Source: Mesostigma viride (taxonomy: Eukaryota; Streptophyta; Mesostigmatophyceae; Mesostigmatales; Mesostigmataceae). Taken from it: a stretch of DNA of 64,000 nucleotides. The stretch's first letter is position 1. Each line of letters begins with the position of its first letter. Under the pieces are notes generated by a model. That model made no database searches and was not told where the DNA came from. It worked only from the letters and a program-made list of their open reading frames with translations. A program made the translations under genes and the position numbers. The DNA is taken from positions 7,976,207 through 8,040,206 of the forward strand of contig RPFO01000080.1 of the NCBI GenBank assembly GCA_009746045.1, written 5' to 3'. Positions 37,176 through 47,800 of this stretch are shown piece after piece.

Positions 37176-40100
37176 ATGGATCCAGTGGGTGGAAATATGT
37201 CGCCTATACCTACCAACGCTACTACTATGAATAATAATAATGATAATACTAACAACAATAACAACACTCGTGGTAACCGACGGGACTCACTTGAAACGGT
37301 GCACCATCTAACTCCTCAAGGTAATCTGCGTACCTCACCTCCTTCTCCTGTTACTGGTGGTCGCCGTCGTCCCTCACTTACCCCTCCTACCTATGAACAA
37401 CGTATGCAAGTCAGATTTAGTGATGACCCTTCCTTTACTTTGAACCAGGCCCCTGCCCCTCCTGCAACCTTGGCTCAACCCCCCAGCAGGTCCTCACTAA
37501 CTAACAATGTTGCTAGGCCTCCTTCCCACCCTGTGCCTTCCATGCCTGCTTTTAACACGGGTCGTGCCTCTGCCCCTGTCGGCCCTTCTGGGCGCCCTAG
37601 TGCAGTTCCCTTTTACCCACCTGCTTCCTGGTCCTACCCTGAGACGGCCTATGAGGCAGCCCAGGTCCCTACCCGTGTGGCTGATTTAGAAGTTAATAGT
37701 GATTTCAGCACCATGCCTCTAGATGACCGAAATTATGATCATTTTGCCTACTCCTCTCTTCGTGAGCAATATACTGTACCCTTCTCATATGGGCACCAGC
37801 CTGAAACGGTGGCCCCTTCTAGACCCCTACCCAAGACTTTTCCTCTTCCTTCCTTCTATCGATCCCGCTTATGTAGCAGTGGAAGATAGTGGCCCTATGG
37901 GAAAAACTGACTCTTCTAATCCCCCTAAGCCCCCTGCTCTTCCCCTCTTTGCTAACCTTCCCAAGCTGGATGTCAAGTCTACCCCTCAACAGTTTTTCAC
38001 CTTTATTATGTTGCTTACCCAGAACACAGAGTCGTGGCAGAATCATAATAGGTGGCGTCTCTCTGATGCTGTATTAGTTCCTCACTATCTTACAACCTGC
38101 ATTACTCCTGAGCTTGCTAACCTCATTCAGTGTGAGTCTTTGGCCTCTCATGCCTACCCTAACTCTGTAGCAGAATTGTTTAAGCGTCTAGAGAACCATT
38201 TAGTCCCTCCTGATTCAGATTGGCAGGACAGATTAGCCTTTGGTACCTTGCAGCAGGGTACTAAATCATTTAACCCCTAAATGGGCAGAAATACTGCCGA
38301 TGCATCGGCTGTAACTTCACAATTTTGCAAACCAGATGCCATCCAACCCACCCATATCCAATGGCTGTCCTTGGGGGCCAAGCATGTCCATGAGTTGCCC
38401 TTCGGGTTGGTATATCACAACCTTACATATATGCAGGTTAGGCCATGTATAACTGCCGTCAAAGTCAGGGGGGTCAAGACGAGCGTTTTCATTTTTGGTA
38501 GAATGTGCATTTTGAATTATGTTGTAAGAGCTAGGCACCTACCACTTCAGGGATGATAAACAATTAGTTGCTGAACAGTTTGAGCCATTGGGGTCATCAT
38601 TTGGGTGGGTATACCAGCAGTTACACCCAGTACAGCCCATAGGGGTACCGTTGGTAAAAAGCAACCAAGGGGGTAGGAGTGGGCATACTACCTACTAATA
38701 CCTACTAATATGGCCCCCAACCATGCCACACAATACATTTCCCTTCCACAATGATGGGGAAACATAACTGCATCATCACACTGCCCTTACATGGCACCTA
38801 TGTGCAGGTGCCACCTTGTCCATGCACGTAGGTAACGTGGTACGGATACCCTACGCAAGGCATGCATTCTAGGAGGCAGCCACCAACAAACTAGTGATTT
38901 TAAGCCTATTTCAGCTTGCCCTAGCAAGGATAAACTAGGCCTAAGCTGCTATAGCTTGCCAGGTGATGGCCAGCACACCTGGTGGCACATGCTGACAATG
39001 GGAAGCTTCTACTCACCGGTTACATGCTTGATGATGCCACAGAGACCAGCCAACTGCCTCACACTCATGCAATATGTGTGTGGGAAATGTATAACAAACA
39101 TATATGGAGGTATTCAAACCCATACAGCCTCTAAAACTTATCACCATCACCCTGTGGCAGGTCAACTGACTGATGGAAGCATCTAAGAAGGGTGTTTTAG
39201 AAAGGGGCCAGGCCAGGGTCAAGAAAGAGCATGAATATTGCAAAAAGAATGTGCTACACAAGCTAGAACGTATATATAAACGTCAAACATCGATAGGAAA
39301 ACGATGCTTAAGCTTTACCAGGCATGGATGGCGTTACCTTGGCCCAGGCGGTGGCCGCAAAATGGGGCATTTCGGCACACCAAAGTTGTGCAGCATGGTC
39401 GCTGGATTCGGCGATTTCTGGCCACCCTTGCACGTTTACGACTACTATGTATCATAAAAAGTACAAAGAAACCAATATATCCTTTAAAATACGCCGGAAA
39501 GGTATTGCTGTCAACGTTTCTATCGTCCGGCCTGATCGCAGTTTTTTCCAGCAAGAACGCTGCCGAAACCTATCAAATGGCATTCCCGCGAACCAAAAAT
39601 TGGCCTGTATCATCTTTAGGACGTATAAAATCAATATCTTAAGTTTGGCCAGAAAATTCGAACGCAAACGTAAATGCCATGCGTGGGCGCAAGCCGCCAT
39701 GGCCAGGTCGTCGTTTTCCGGAATGCACGTTGTACGCGAAAAAGTACCCTGACCCCTTATACTTTGACCGACCAGAACACCTCTATAACTTTGTCAGAAG
39801 TATGCAAACCCTAGTACCATGCTGTGAGGAAAATTATAAACTTTCGATCTTCTCAGCTAAACGTTTCCTAATTCTCAATAGTTTTCGCGGCATTTGGTCC
39901 CCCGAGAAGGGGCCGACGTGTCGGCTGTAACTCAGTTTTAGGCGGAAAATCGGCAGCCAGACCATTTAGGGGTTAAGGAGTATATGAAAGAGTTTGATGC
40001 TCAGATGGTACGAATTAGGGATTTGTCGGGTGCAGAAGTACGTGCTCGCTTCCTCCAAGGCCTCAGTAGACCTTTATTACGTGAAGTCAAGCGCCAGTGC

Positions 40101-40616
40101 TCTGCCTACCGTTTTACTGATCTGCCCCTCAAGCATGTGCGCCAGCATCTCTTGCGAGTAGCAGATTTCTTCACCACTCCTTCTCTCCCTACCCGTTCCC
40201 GTATTAATAATATTATCCTTACCCCTGAGGAGGAGAACTCCTATGTAGAAGAATTAGATATCTGCGTTACTGATCTTTCAGCTCTTGATGTCTCTCATAT
40301 CACATGCTATCATTGTAAGGAAGTAGGTCATCTTAAACGTGAGTGCCCCAAGTTCCTTTCGGGTGCTCCCCCTCATCCCGACGCTCGCCCTCCTCGTACC
40401 CCTCAGCGTGCTCCTATTCGTCCTACTTCAGGACGCATTCCCTCAGCTACCCCTAGTAGGCTGAATGTTGTGCAGACAGGACCCCCAGGGTTCCCCTATG
40501 ATAATCAGGCTCCCGCACCCTCTTCGATCCCTCGTGACCCTCCAGCAGTGGCTTTTTCGCCAGGGTCTTCTTCGGGGTTAGTTCATATGGATTTGGGGGG
40601 GGAGGGGGAACAGTAG
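37176..40616 (+). pseudogene. Gag of copy A, frameshifted and interrupted
   Basis: Begins MDPVGGNMSPIPTNATT with an N-rich then P/S-rich N-terminal region. The frame must change near 37840-37860: a ~237-codon frame ends at 37889 and the natural continuation (...YVAVEDSGPMGKTDS) lies in another frame. The capsid-like part (LPKLDVKSTPQQFFTFIMLL...) runs to the second TTAA insertion at 38270 and resumes in frame at 39977. A single zinc knuckle, CYHCKEVGHLKREC (about 40304-40345), gives nucleic-acid binding and identifies Gag. The C-terminal tail is proline-rich and ends at the TAG near 40616. Confidence 0.85.
38274..39972 (+). mobile_element. PiggyBac-like non-autonomous element, copy 2 (1699 bp)
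   Basis: Same length, termini and orientation as copy 1, differing at a small number of scattered bases. TTAA at 38270-38273 and 39973-39976. It is inserted in gag, where ignoring the element leaves the reading frame open (...KSF/KEYMKEF). Confidence 0.92.
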
Positions 40617-40729
40617 GCCTGTCAGTCGGGGGTAACCTGGACAGGTCCTTAGATAGTACCCCAGATACAAATTTTTGCCTGCCTGTTTTTATAACTTCTG
40701 TAGGAGCTGAATCTTCCCTACCACTACGT

Positions 40730-41260
40730 GTGCGTCCTCTTATGTTCTTGAATGGTGGTTTAACCGTTCCCCATACTGTTGTAGACCCTTTCTTGCATGC
40801 TGATGAACTTTTGAATGTCTCCGTGTTGGTAGATAGCGGTGCGGCTAGCTCCTTTGTGAGCGAGGCCCTAGTTAGGCGTTTAGGACTAGTTCCTACCCCT
40901 CACACCAAACCTGTCACTGTTCATTATGCTGATGGTCGCACCAGTCATTCCCCGGGTACGGTGTCCCTTCCCCTGGTCATACAAGGACGTACTGTCAACC
41001 TGACGGCCACTATAGGCCCTATCACTACCGCTGATGTATTACTAGGATTAGATTGGCACCAGGATAATAAGATTACTATTAATAATGATACCATGGTCAT
41101 TTGGTTTCCAGATAGCTCTTACTGGGTACCGGAACGTCATTATAGACTGGAAAATTTATCCTTGGTAGATATTACTCCTCCTACACCTATTGATCCTCCT
41201 GTAAGACCTATACCTGAAGTATTAATGTCCAATGATGAGTTGCGTTCTGATATCGATTAA
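40730..41260 (+). CDS. Retrotransposon aspartic protease domain (copy A)
   Basis: Contains VDSGAASSFVS with the catalytic D-S-G at 40832-40840 (the usual retroviral form is D-S/T-G-A), a flap-like HYADGRTSHS, and the second-half motif TTADVLLGLDW typical of Ty3/gypsy proteases. It processes Gag-Pol. It lies 113 bases after the gag stop and ends at 41260 in a different frame from RT, which overlaps it by 29 bases from 41232. Whether that is programmed frameshifting or a mutation cannot be told from one copy, because copy B's protease is outside the window. Confidence 0.85.
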   Translation: MRPLMFLNGGLTVPHTVVDPFLHADELLNVSVLVDSGAASSFVSEALVRRLGLVPTPHTKPVTVHYADGRTSHSPGTVSLPLVIQGRTVNLTATIGPITTADVLLGLDWHQDNKITINNDTMVIWFPDSSYWVPERHYRLENLSLVDITPPTPIDPPVRPIPEVLMSNDELRSDID

Positions 41261-44200
41261 AGGAATATGGATATTTATTATGTATGTTCCTTCAGTTAGA
41301 AGTATACAGGAGATACCTATCACTAATAATAGTGTGGATATAGATATAAACACAGTGGATACAATAGGAGTGGGATTTACTGAAAATGAAATAGTAAGAT
41401 ACATGGCTGTGATAGAGTCCTCAAAGGTTTTTGAAGAAAAGACTCCTTCTTATCCTCCTCCTCGTTCTGTTTTACACCGTGTAGTTATCAAGGACGGTGC
41501 AGTTCCTACGCACTCTCCGATGTATAGAATGGGCCCTACCGAGTTAAAGGAACTAAAACAGATTTTAGTGTCACTATTAGAAGCAGGATTGATAGAGCCT
41601 AGTAACTCTCCCTACTCAGCTGGTGTCCTGTTAGTTCCTAAGCCAAATGGCAAGTTTCGCCTAGTTACTGATTATAGGAAGTTGAATGATATTACTGTGA
41701 AGTCTAAATACCCTCTACCTCGTATTGATGATATATTTAATAAGGTTAAAGGTTCCACTTGCTTCACAGTACTGGATTGTGCGGATGGTTTTTGGCAGTT
41801 GCGGATAGCTCCTGAGGATTGCCATAAAACCGCCTTTGCTACCCCTTTTGGTCATTACCAGTTTAGAGTAGCGGCTATGGGACTCTGTAACTCGCCTGCC
41901 TCTTTTCAAATGTTAATGAATGAAGTGCTTAGACCAGTTATGGGCAATTCTCACCTTCCTCAGGTGTCCTCTGATTTAAAGGATCCTTCCTTCTCCTCTG
42001 TTTCTTTATCTGAGCATGACCGTTCTTGTGCTCAAGCTTACTTAGATGATATCCTTATTTACTCTCCTGATTTTGAAACGCACCTACGTGATTTAAAGAA
42101 AGTATTAGAAATAATGGCTGAAAATTCTTTGTGGGCGCGCCGTGCTAAAGTTCGTTCGGGTAGGAGTGTCCCATTTTTAGGGCACGTTCTGTCAGATGCC
42201 GGGGTCGCTACCGACCCGGATAAAACTAAGTCAATTCAGGAATGGCCTACTCCTACCGACGTTAAAGGTGTACGTAGTTTTCTAGGAATTGCTTCTTACT
42301 ATAGGCGTTTTATCCCGCGTTTCGCAACTATAGCAGCCCCTATTAACCATTTAGTAAAGAAGGATATCCCCTTTGTTTGGAGTAGTGAATGTCAGTCGGC
42401 TTTTCAGTGTCTAAAATCCCTACTCCTTTCCCCTCCCGTACTCATCCTACCGGATACTACTAAACCCTTTGTTGTGGCTACAGATGCTAGTAAAGTAGCT
42501 ATAGGTGGCGTCCTTCTCCAGGATCAGGGTCAGGGCTTACAGCCAATTGAGTATATCTCTAGGACAATGCTCCCTGCGGAGCGTAACTATCCCGTACACC
42601 AGCAGGAACTCTTAGCGGTGGTGTATTGTTGCCACGCGTGGCAGCACTTTCTTAAAGGTGCTCAATTTGATGTCTGCCTGAATGAACCCTGTGAGCTAGA
42701 TCCTTATAGATTAGTTATCCAAACGGATCACCGTCCCCTTACCCATCTTCTCTCCCAACCCAACCTCACCCCTCGGCAAGCGCGCTGGATGGAATTTTTA
42801 GCACAGTTTTCCCCTTTTAACCCCTAAATGGTCTTGCTGCCGATTTTCCGCCAAAAATCGAGTTCCAGCCGATGCATCGGCCCCTTCTCGGGGGACCAGA
42901 TGCCGCGAAATCTATTGAGAATTAGGAAAAGTTTAGCTGAGAAGATCGGAAGTTTATAAAATTCTTCACAGCATGGTACTAGGGTTTGCATACTTTTGAC
43001 AAAGTTATAGAGGTGTTCTGGCCGGTCAAAGTACAAGGGGTCAGGGTACTTTTTCACGTACAACGTGCATTCCGGAAAACGACGACCTGGCCATGGCGGC
43101 TTGCGCCCACGCATGGCATTTACGTTTGCGTTCGAATTTTCTGTCCAAACTTAGGATATTGATTTTAAACGTCCTAAAGATCATACAGGCCAATTTTTGG
43201 TTCGCGGGAATGCCATTTGATAGGTGTCGGCAGCGTTCTTGCTGGAAAAAACTGCGATCAGGCCGGACGATAGAAACGTTGACAGCAATACCTTTCCGGC
43301 GTATTTTAAAGGATATATCGGTTTCTTTGTACTTTTTATGATACATAGTAGTCGTAAACGTGCAAGGGTGGCCAGAAATCGCCGAATCCAGCGACCATGC
43401 TGCACAGCTTTGGTGTGCCGAAATGCGCCATTTTGCGGCCACCGCCTGGGCCAAGGTAACGCCATCCATGCCTGGTAAAGCTTAAGCATCGTTTTCCTAT
43501 CGATGTTTGACATTTATATATACGTTCTAGCTTGTGTAGCACATTCTTTTTGCACTATTCATGCTCTTTCTTGACCCTGGCCTGGCCCCTTTCTAAAACA
43601 CCATTCTTAGATGCTTCCCTCAGTCAGTTGACCTGCCACAGGGTGATGGTGATAAGTTTTAGAGGCTGTATGGGTTTGAATACCTCCATATATGTTTGTT
43701 ATACATTTCCCATACACATATTGCATGAGTGTGAGGCAGTTGGCTGGTCTCTGTGGCATCATCAAGCACGTAACTGGTGAGTAAAAGCTTCCCATTGACA
43801 GCATGTGCCACCAGGTGTGCTGGCCATCACCTGGCAAGCTATAGCAGCTTAGGCCTAGTTTATCCTTGCTAGGGCAGGCTGAAATAGGCTCAACACCACT
43901 AGTTTGTTGGTGGCTGCCTCCTAGAATGCATGCCTTGCGTAGGGTGTCCGTACCACGTTACCTACGTGCATGGACAAGGTGGCACCTGCACATAGGTGCC
44001 ATGTAAGGGCACTGTGATGATGCAGTTATGTTTCCCCATCATTGTGGAAGGGAAATGTATTGTTTGGCATGGTTGGTGGCCATATTAGGAGGTCGTATGC
44101 CCACCCCTACTCCCTTGGTTGCTTTTTACCAACGGTACCCCTATGGGCTGTACTGGGTGTAACTGCTGGTATACCCACCCAAATGATGACCCCAATGGCT

Positions 44201-44362
44201 CAAACTGTTCAGCAACTAGTTGTTTATCATCCCTGAAGTGGTAGGTGCCTAGGTCTTATAACATAATTCAAAATGCACATTCTACCAAAAATGAAAACGC
44301 GCGTCTTGACCCCCCTGACTTTGACGGCAGTTAAACATGGCCTACCCTGCATATATGTGAGG

Positions 44363-45211
44363 AAAACCTACGCGGGTATTCTGCACACGGCTGATTGGAT
44401 TGCTCTTTTCGCGGACCTCAACGCCCAGGGACGTGCGTGGCTGTTCTCGCTTTCCTTGCGGAGTGTGGGCTCGGCGTACCTTCGTGCTCTTCCCATGGCC
44501 CCCCCATTCGCCTTGGCTCCCAGCCACTACTCGGTGGCGCTCCGGCACCAGCTATTTGCCCCGCAGCCTCTTGTTCCGGCCGGGCGGCCTTGTGGTAGCT
44601 GTGGGCAGCCGCTGGATCCCACGGGGACTCACTACCTTGCCTGCATGGGGGGCCAACAGAATCAGAATTGGTATTTGTATTTGCACACTGTCCTCCTGAC
44701 GGTGGTGCTCGCCATGATTCGGTCGGTTTTCCCCCACGCGAACATCCGGTCCGAGGATGCGGATGGCGCTGCCTTCTATTCCCCCAACCACCGGCCTGAC
44801 ATCGTGGTGCTGGACTTTGAGGGGGGTGGCCGGCATCTGCTTATTGACGTTTCGGTGGCGCGGCCCTTGGCTCTTAGCCACGTGGCTGGGGCCTCCCTCA
44901 CGGCAGGTTACACGGCGGACCGGGCGGAGCGGGCCAAGCTCCTGGCCTACGGCGACGTCGGGCACCATCGTGTGGTGCCCTTTGTCCTGGAGGAGTTTGG
45001 GGCCATGGGGCCCCTGACCTCCGCCTTCTTCAAGGAGTGTTGCCGGCTCCGGGAGGACCGGCTGGACCTGGAGGGCCAGCGGGCCCCATGGTCGGCGCGG
45101 ACCTGGACGTCATATTGGCGTCAGCGCTTGTCGGTGGCGCTGACTCGGGCCATGGCTGACATCATGCTCCGCCGTACGCGGGCTGATTTTGCGGTGCAGC
45201 AGGGCTATTAG
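44363..45211 (+). pseudogene. LINE ORF2 C-terminal part: zinc knuckle plus restriction-like endonuclease
   Basis: About 282 codons in the LINE's own frame. CGSCGQPLDPTGTHYLAC is a C-x2-C-x9-H-x3-C zinc knuckle. It is followed by RPDIVVLDF...LLIDVSVARPL, the PD-...-D core of the restriction-like endonuclease found at the C-terminus of R2-type and related non-LTR retrotransposons, and then AKLLAYGD and PFVLEEFGAMG, also typical. The endonuclease nicks target DNA to prime reverse transcription. The RT domain is missing through 5' truncation, so the copy cannot move by itself. Confidence 0.8.
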
Positions 45212-45344
45212 GTTCCTCCCGTTAGGCGTTTCCATTGGTCTTATCGTAGTATAGAGCTTTGACATGGCTCTGTATATAGGTTTATAGCTGGGCGTTTGCT
45301 TTGGTTTGAGTGATTTCACTCTGCTGTAAGTAATTATATTTTTA
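44363..45344 (+). mobile_element. 5'-truncated LINE fragment (982 bp) with 12-bp target-site duplication
   Basis: ATATATGTGAGG flanks the insertion at 44351-44362 and 45345-45356. The insert begins mid-ORF, as expected from incomplete target-primed reverse transcription, and has ~130 bases of 3' sequence after the stop with no poly(A), ending TAATTATATTTTTA. The sequence between the duplications is absent from the two sibling elements. Confidence 0.88.
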
Positions 45345-47530
45345 ATATATGTGAGGTTGTGATATACCAACCCGAAGGGCAACTCATGGACATGCTTGGC
45401 CCCCAAGGACAGCCATTGGATATGGGTAGGTTGGATGGCATCTGGTTTGCAAAATTGTGAAGATCCAGCCGATTTATCGGCAGGATCTCAGACCATTTAG
45501 GGGTTAAACTGATGCAGTATGTTAAGGGCGTAGATAACATAGTACCAGACGCACTCTCTCGTCGTGCAGATTACTCCTTTTTCGAGGACCTTGATGTTCT
45601 CAATACTACTCTAGTTCCTACTACTATGGGTGTAACCCCTTATGGTGAACTACCTGATGATGAATCCTATGCCTACCTCTTTCATACAGCTGTTCGCATG
45701 CCTGATCTCCTTTCTCACGTAGGACTCTCTCTCCCGTGTGAGGCCCTTCCCGTGGCCTCGGTGGGGGGGGAGGGGAAAAATAAAATTTCTATACCGCTTA
45801 GCCATATAGCGACTAGGTCAGGAAAGTCTTATGAAAACGTAGTCCCTCTAGGACCTCCCCTTCTCTTTGGCAAGGCGGTAGGAGATCTCTTTAAACCTGT
45901 TCTGGATACCTCTGTAGCGATGCCTACCTCTGATCTTGAACGTCTTATTAGTAGATTTACGGCCACTGAGCCGGAAGCATTAGCTGCCATTGCTGCACAT
46001 CCCCAACAATTAGGCAAGCACCCTTGTAAATTTGTAGGTGGGTTTTTATATGTGCAGATAGCAGATTCTCCCCCTCAATGGCGCCTGTATGTCCCTCCTA
46101 TCTGTCGCTCCTCCTTGCTCTTTGAGTTGCATGACTTAGCTGCTCATCAGGGTGGTAAACGGGTACGGGACCTAGTAGCCCGCTCTTATTACTGGCCTTC
46201 CCTTTATAAGGATGTAGATGAGTATGTTAGAACTTGTCAATCTTGCCAGGAGATGAAACCCAATAACGTAGGACAGATAGCAGAACCTAGGACCTTGCCT
46301 GACCCCATCATGCCGTGGGATTCTATCATGATGGATTTTGTAGGACCTTTTAGAAAGAATGATAGGGGCAATGCCCAGATCCTTGTGTTCATAGATCGTT
46401 TTACTCGTATGTGCCATCTCGTGCCGTGTCCTTTAGAACTCACAGCACGTGATTGCGCACGCCTATACCAGGCTCAATAATGTATACAGATATCATGGTT
46501 TGAGTAGTCAGTTTTGTTGGTGATAAGGATAAGTTATTTACCTCAGATTTTTGGCAGCAGTTTTTCGCTGCCATCGGTACCAAGGTTACCTACGGTACTG
46601 CCTACCACTCCTCCTCCTCTCATTTAGTAGAGCGTCTTAATAGAGTAGTGGAAGAAGCGCTTAGGCACTATGTTAATGGCTCGGGAAGTGATTGGGAGGA
46701 TTATTTATGTTTGGTAGAGTTCTCCCTCAACAATTGTCCCCAAGCTGCGCATGGATATACGCCCTTCTTCCTAGATACTGGTAGACAGCCTCTTACTCCT
46801 ACCTCTCTCTTAGCTAGTCCTCTACGGGACAAGGATGATGTGTCCCGAGATACTGTATAGAAGGTGTACAGTCCTTACTAGATAGAATGAAAACTGCTCA
46901 TGACCACGCGATCTCAGGGTACCAAAAAGCTCAGTCTAAGTACCTTGCTAGGTTGCGTGCCTCCTTGGATAGAAGAGCACCTGAGATAGAAATAGGAGAT
47001 CTAGTATTAGTAGAAGGCCCCCGTGTTGGCCGTTTTGCTCATAAGTTTGAAGCAGAACTTAAGGTCAAACTTAGGCCCGCCTTCTTAGGACCCTTCCATG
47101 TGTTGTCTAGAGTAGGAAATTTCTTATATAAAGTCGATATCCCTACCTCTTGGCAGACACATTCAAAAACCTTCCATAGAAGCCAGCTGAAACTGTACCA
47201 TCCTAGTACGTTCGCTGGTAGAGAGCTAGCGCCTGCCCCTTTAGAGCATAACCCTGACACTGGGGAAGTAGAAGACGAAGTAGAAAGCATCGTGGCCCAT
47301 AGAGATATCAAAAAGGGCCGCGGTACCCAGCGTCAGTATAAAGTGAAGTGGATGTATGCTCGTAGTGAAGTAGATAAGGTCTGGTATACGGAGAGTGAGC
47401 TAGATGGGTGTAGTCGCCTGCTGCAGGAGTATAAAACCCTGCATAAGCTCTAGTTGTAGACCTTCTCCTCTCTTATGTTACGTCTGCTGTCGTCGGGTGG
47501 TTGGTTGTCCCCCCCCCCTCCGCAGCCGTC

Positions 47531-47800
47531 ATGTCAGCGCCTACCCCTCCGGCGGAGAGCCCGCTGCCGTCCCTGCCCCCTCCGGACCCTGAGCTGTACT
47601 TCGAGGCCCTTCCGGGCCGCTGGGTGTCACGGTCTAGTTATCCGGGTGGCATCGTGCAGCCGGCCCTCCAGGCCCAACATGCGAGTTTAGTCAGGGCTGC
47701 TCTCTTTGGGGTCACGTGGTACGCTCCATCCCCTGATGAACCGCACCAGCTTGTTTTGCACGGGTTCGACGATGCCGGGCACTGTTTGTTAGGATGTGGC
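47531..47800 (+). pseudogene. Start of ORF3, copy A (truncated by copy B)
   Basis: ATG at 47531 opens MSAPTPPAESPLPSLPPPDP, followed by a segment shared with copy B (YFEALPGRWVSRSS, LVRAALFGVTWY, HQLVLHGFDDAGHCLL). It is cut off at 47800 by the LTR end of copy B. It begins 78 bases after the pol stop, so it is a separate frame downstream of pol. Function is not recognised; see the copy B ORF3 entries. Confidence 0.65.

Larger units (their letters stand above)
42821..45503 (-). mobile_element. PiggyBac-like non-autonomous element, copy 3 (2683 bp, carries a LINE)
   Basis: TTAA at 42817-42820 and 45504-45507, with the same CCCCTAAATGG termini but the interior inverted relative to copies 1 and 2. 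Without the 982-bp LINE and one copy of its 12-base target duplication it would be 1689 bp, close to its relatives. It interrupts pol after RNase H (...QFSPF/K). Copy B has uninterrupted TTTTAAAC at the equivalent site near 62757, an empty-site control. Confidence 0.93.
41232..47453 (+). pseudogene. Pol (RT, RNase H, integrase, chromodomain) of copy A, interrupted and frameshifted
   Basis: RT: LRLVTDYRKLN-type fingers at about 41660, FWQLRIAPEDCHKTAF, and the active site YLDDILIYS (YLDD at 42039-42050). An extra ~35 residues (SSDLKDPSFSSVSLSEHDRS region) sit just before YLDD. RNase H: VATDASKVAIGGVLL and TDHRPL. A TTAA element interrupts at 42821-45503. Integrase: HQGG...CQSCQEMK zinc finger, first Asp in SIMMDFVG (46334-46336), second Asp in the region near 46540, Glu in HLVERLNR, then GYTPFFLDTGRQP. 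A chromodomain (ESIVAHRDIKK...YKVKW...LLQEY, about 47290-47440) makes this a chromovirus. Against intact copy B, integrase carries +4 (about 46471), +1 (about 46515) and +2 (about 46857) insertions, so it is inactive. Confidence 0.92.
33848..47800 (+). mobile_element. Chromovirus-type Ty3/gypsy retrotransposon, copy A (interrupted and truncated)
   Basis: Order on the plus strand: 5' LTR, 535-nt leader, ORF1, gag, protease, RT/RNase H, integrase with chromodomain, and the start of ORF3. Three TTAA-flanked elements (35149-36847, 38274-39972, 42821-45503) interrupt ORF1, gag and pol. At 47801 the element is cut by the 3' LTR end of copy B, so the rest of ORF3 and the 3' LTR should lie beyond the right edge of the window. 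Frameshifts in gag and integrase show that it is dead. Confidence 0.92.
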
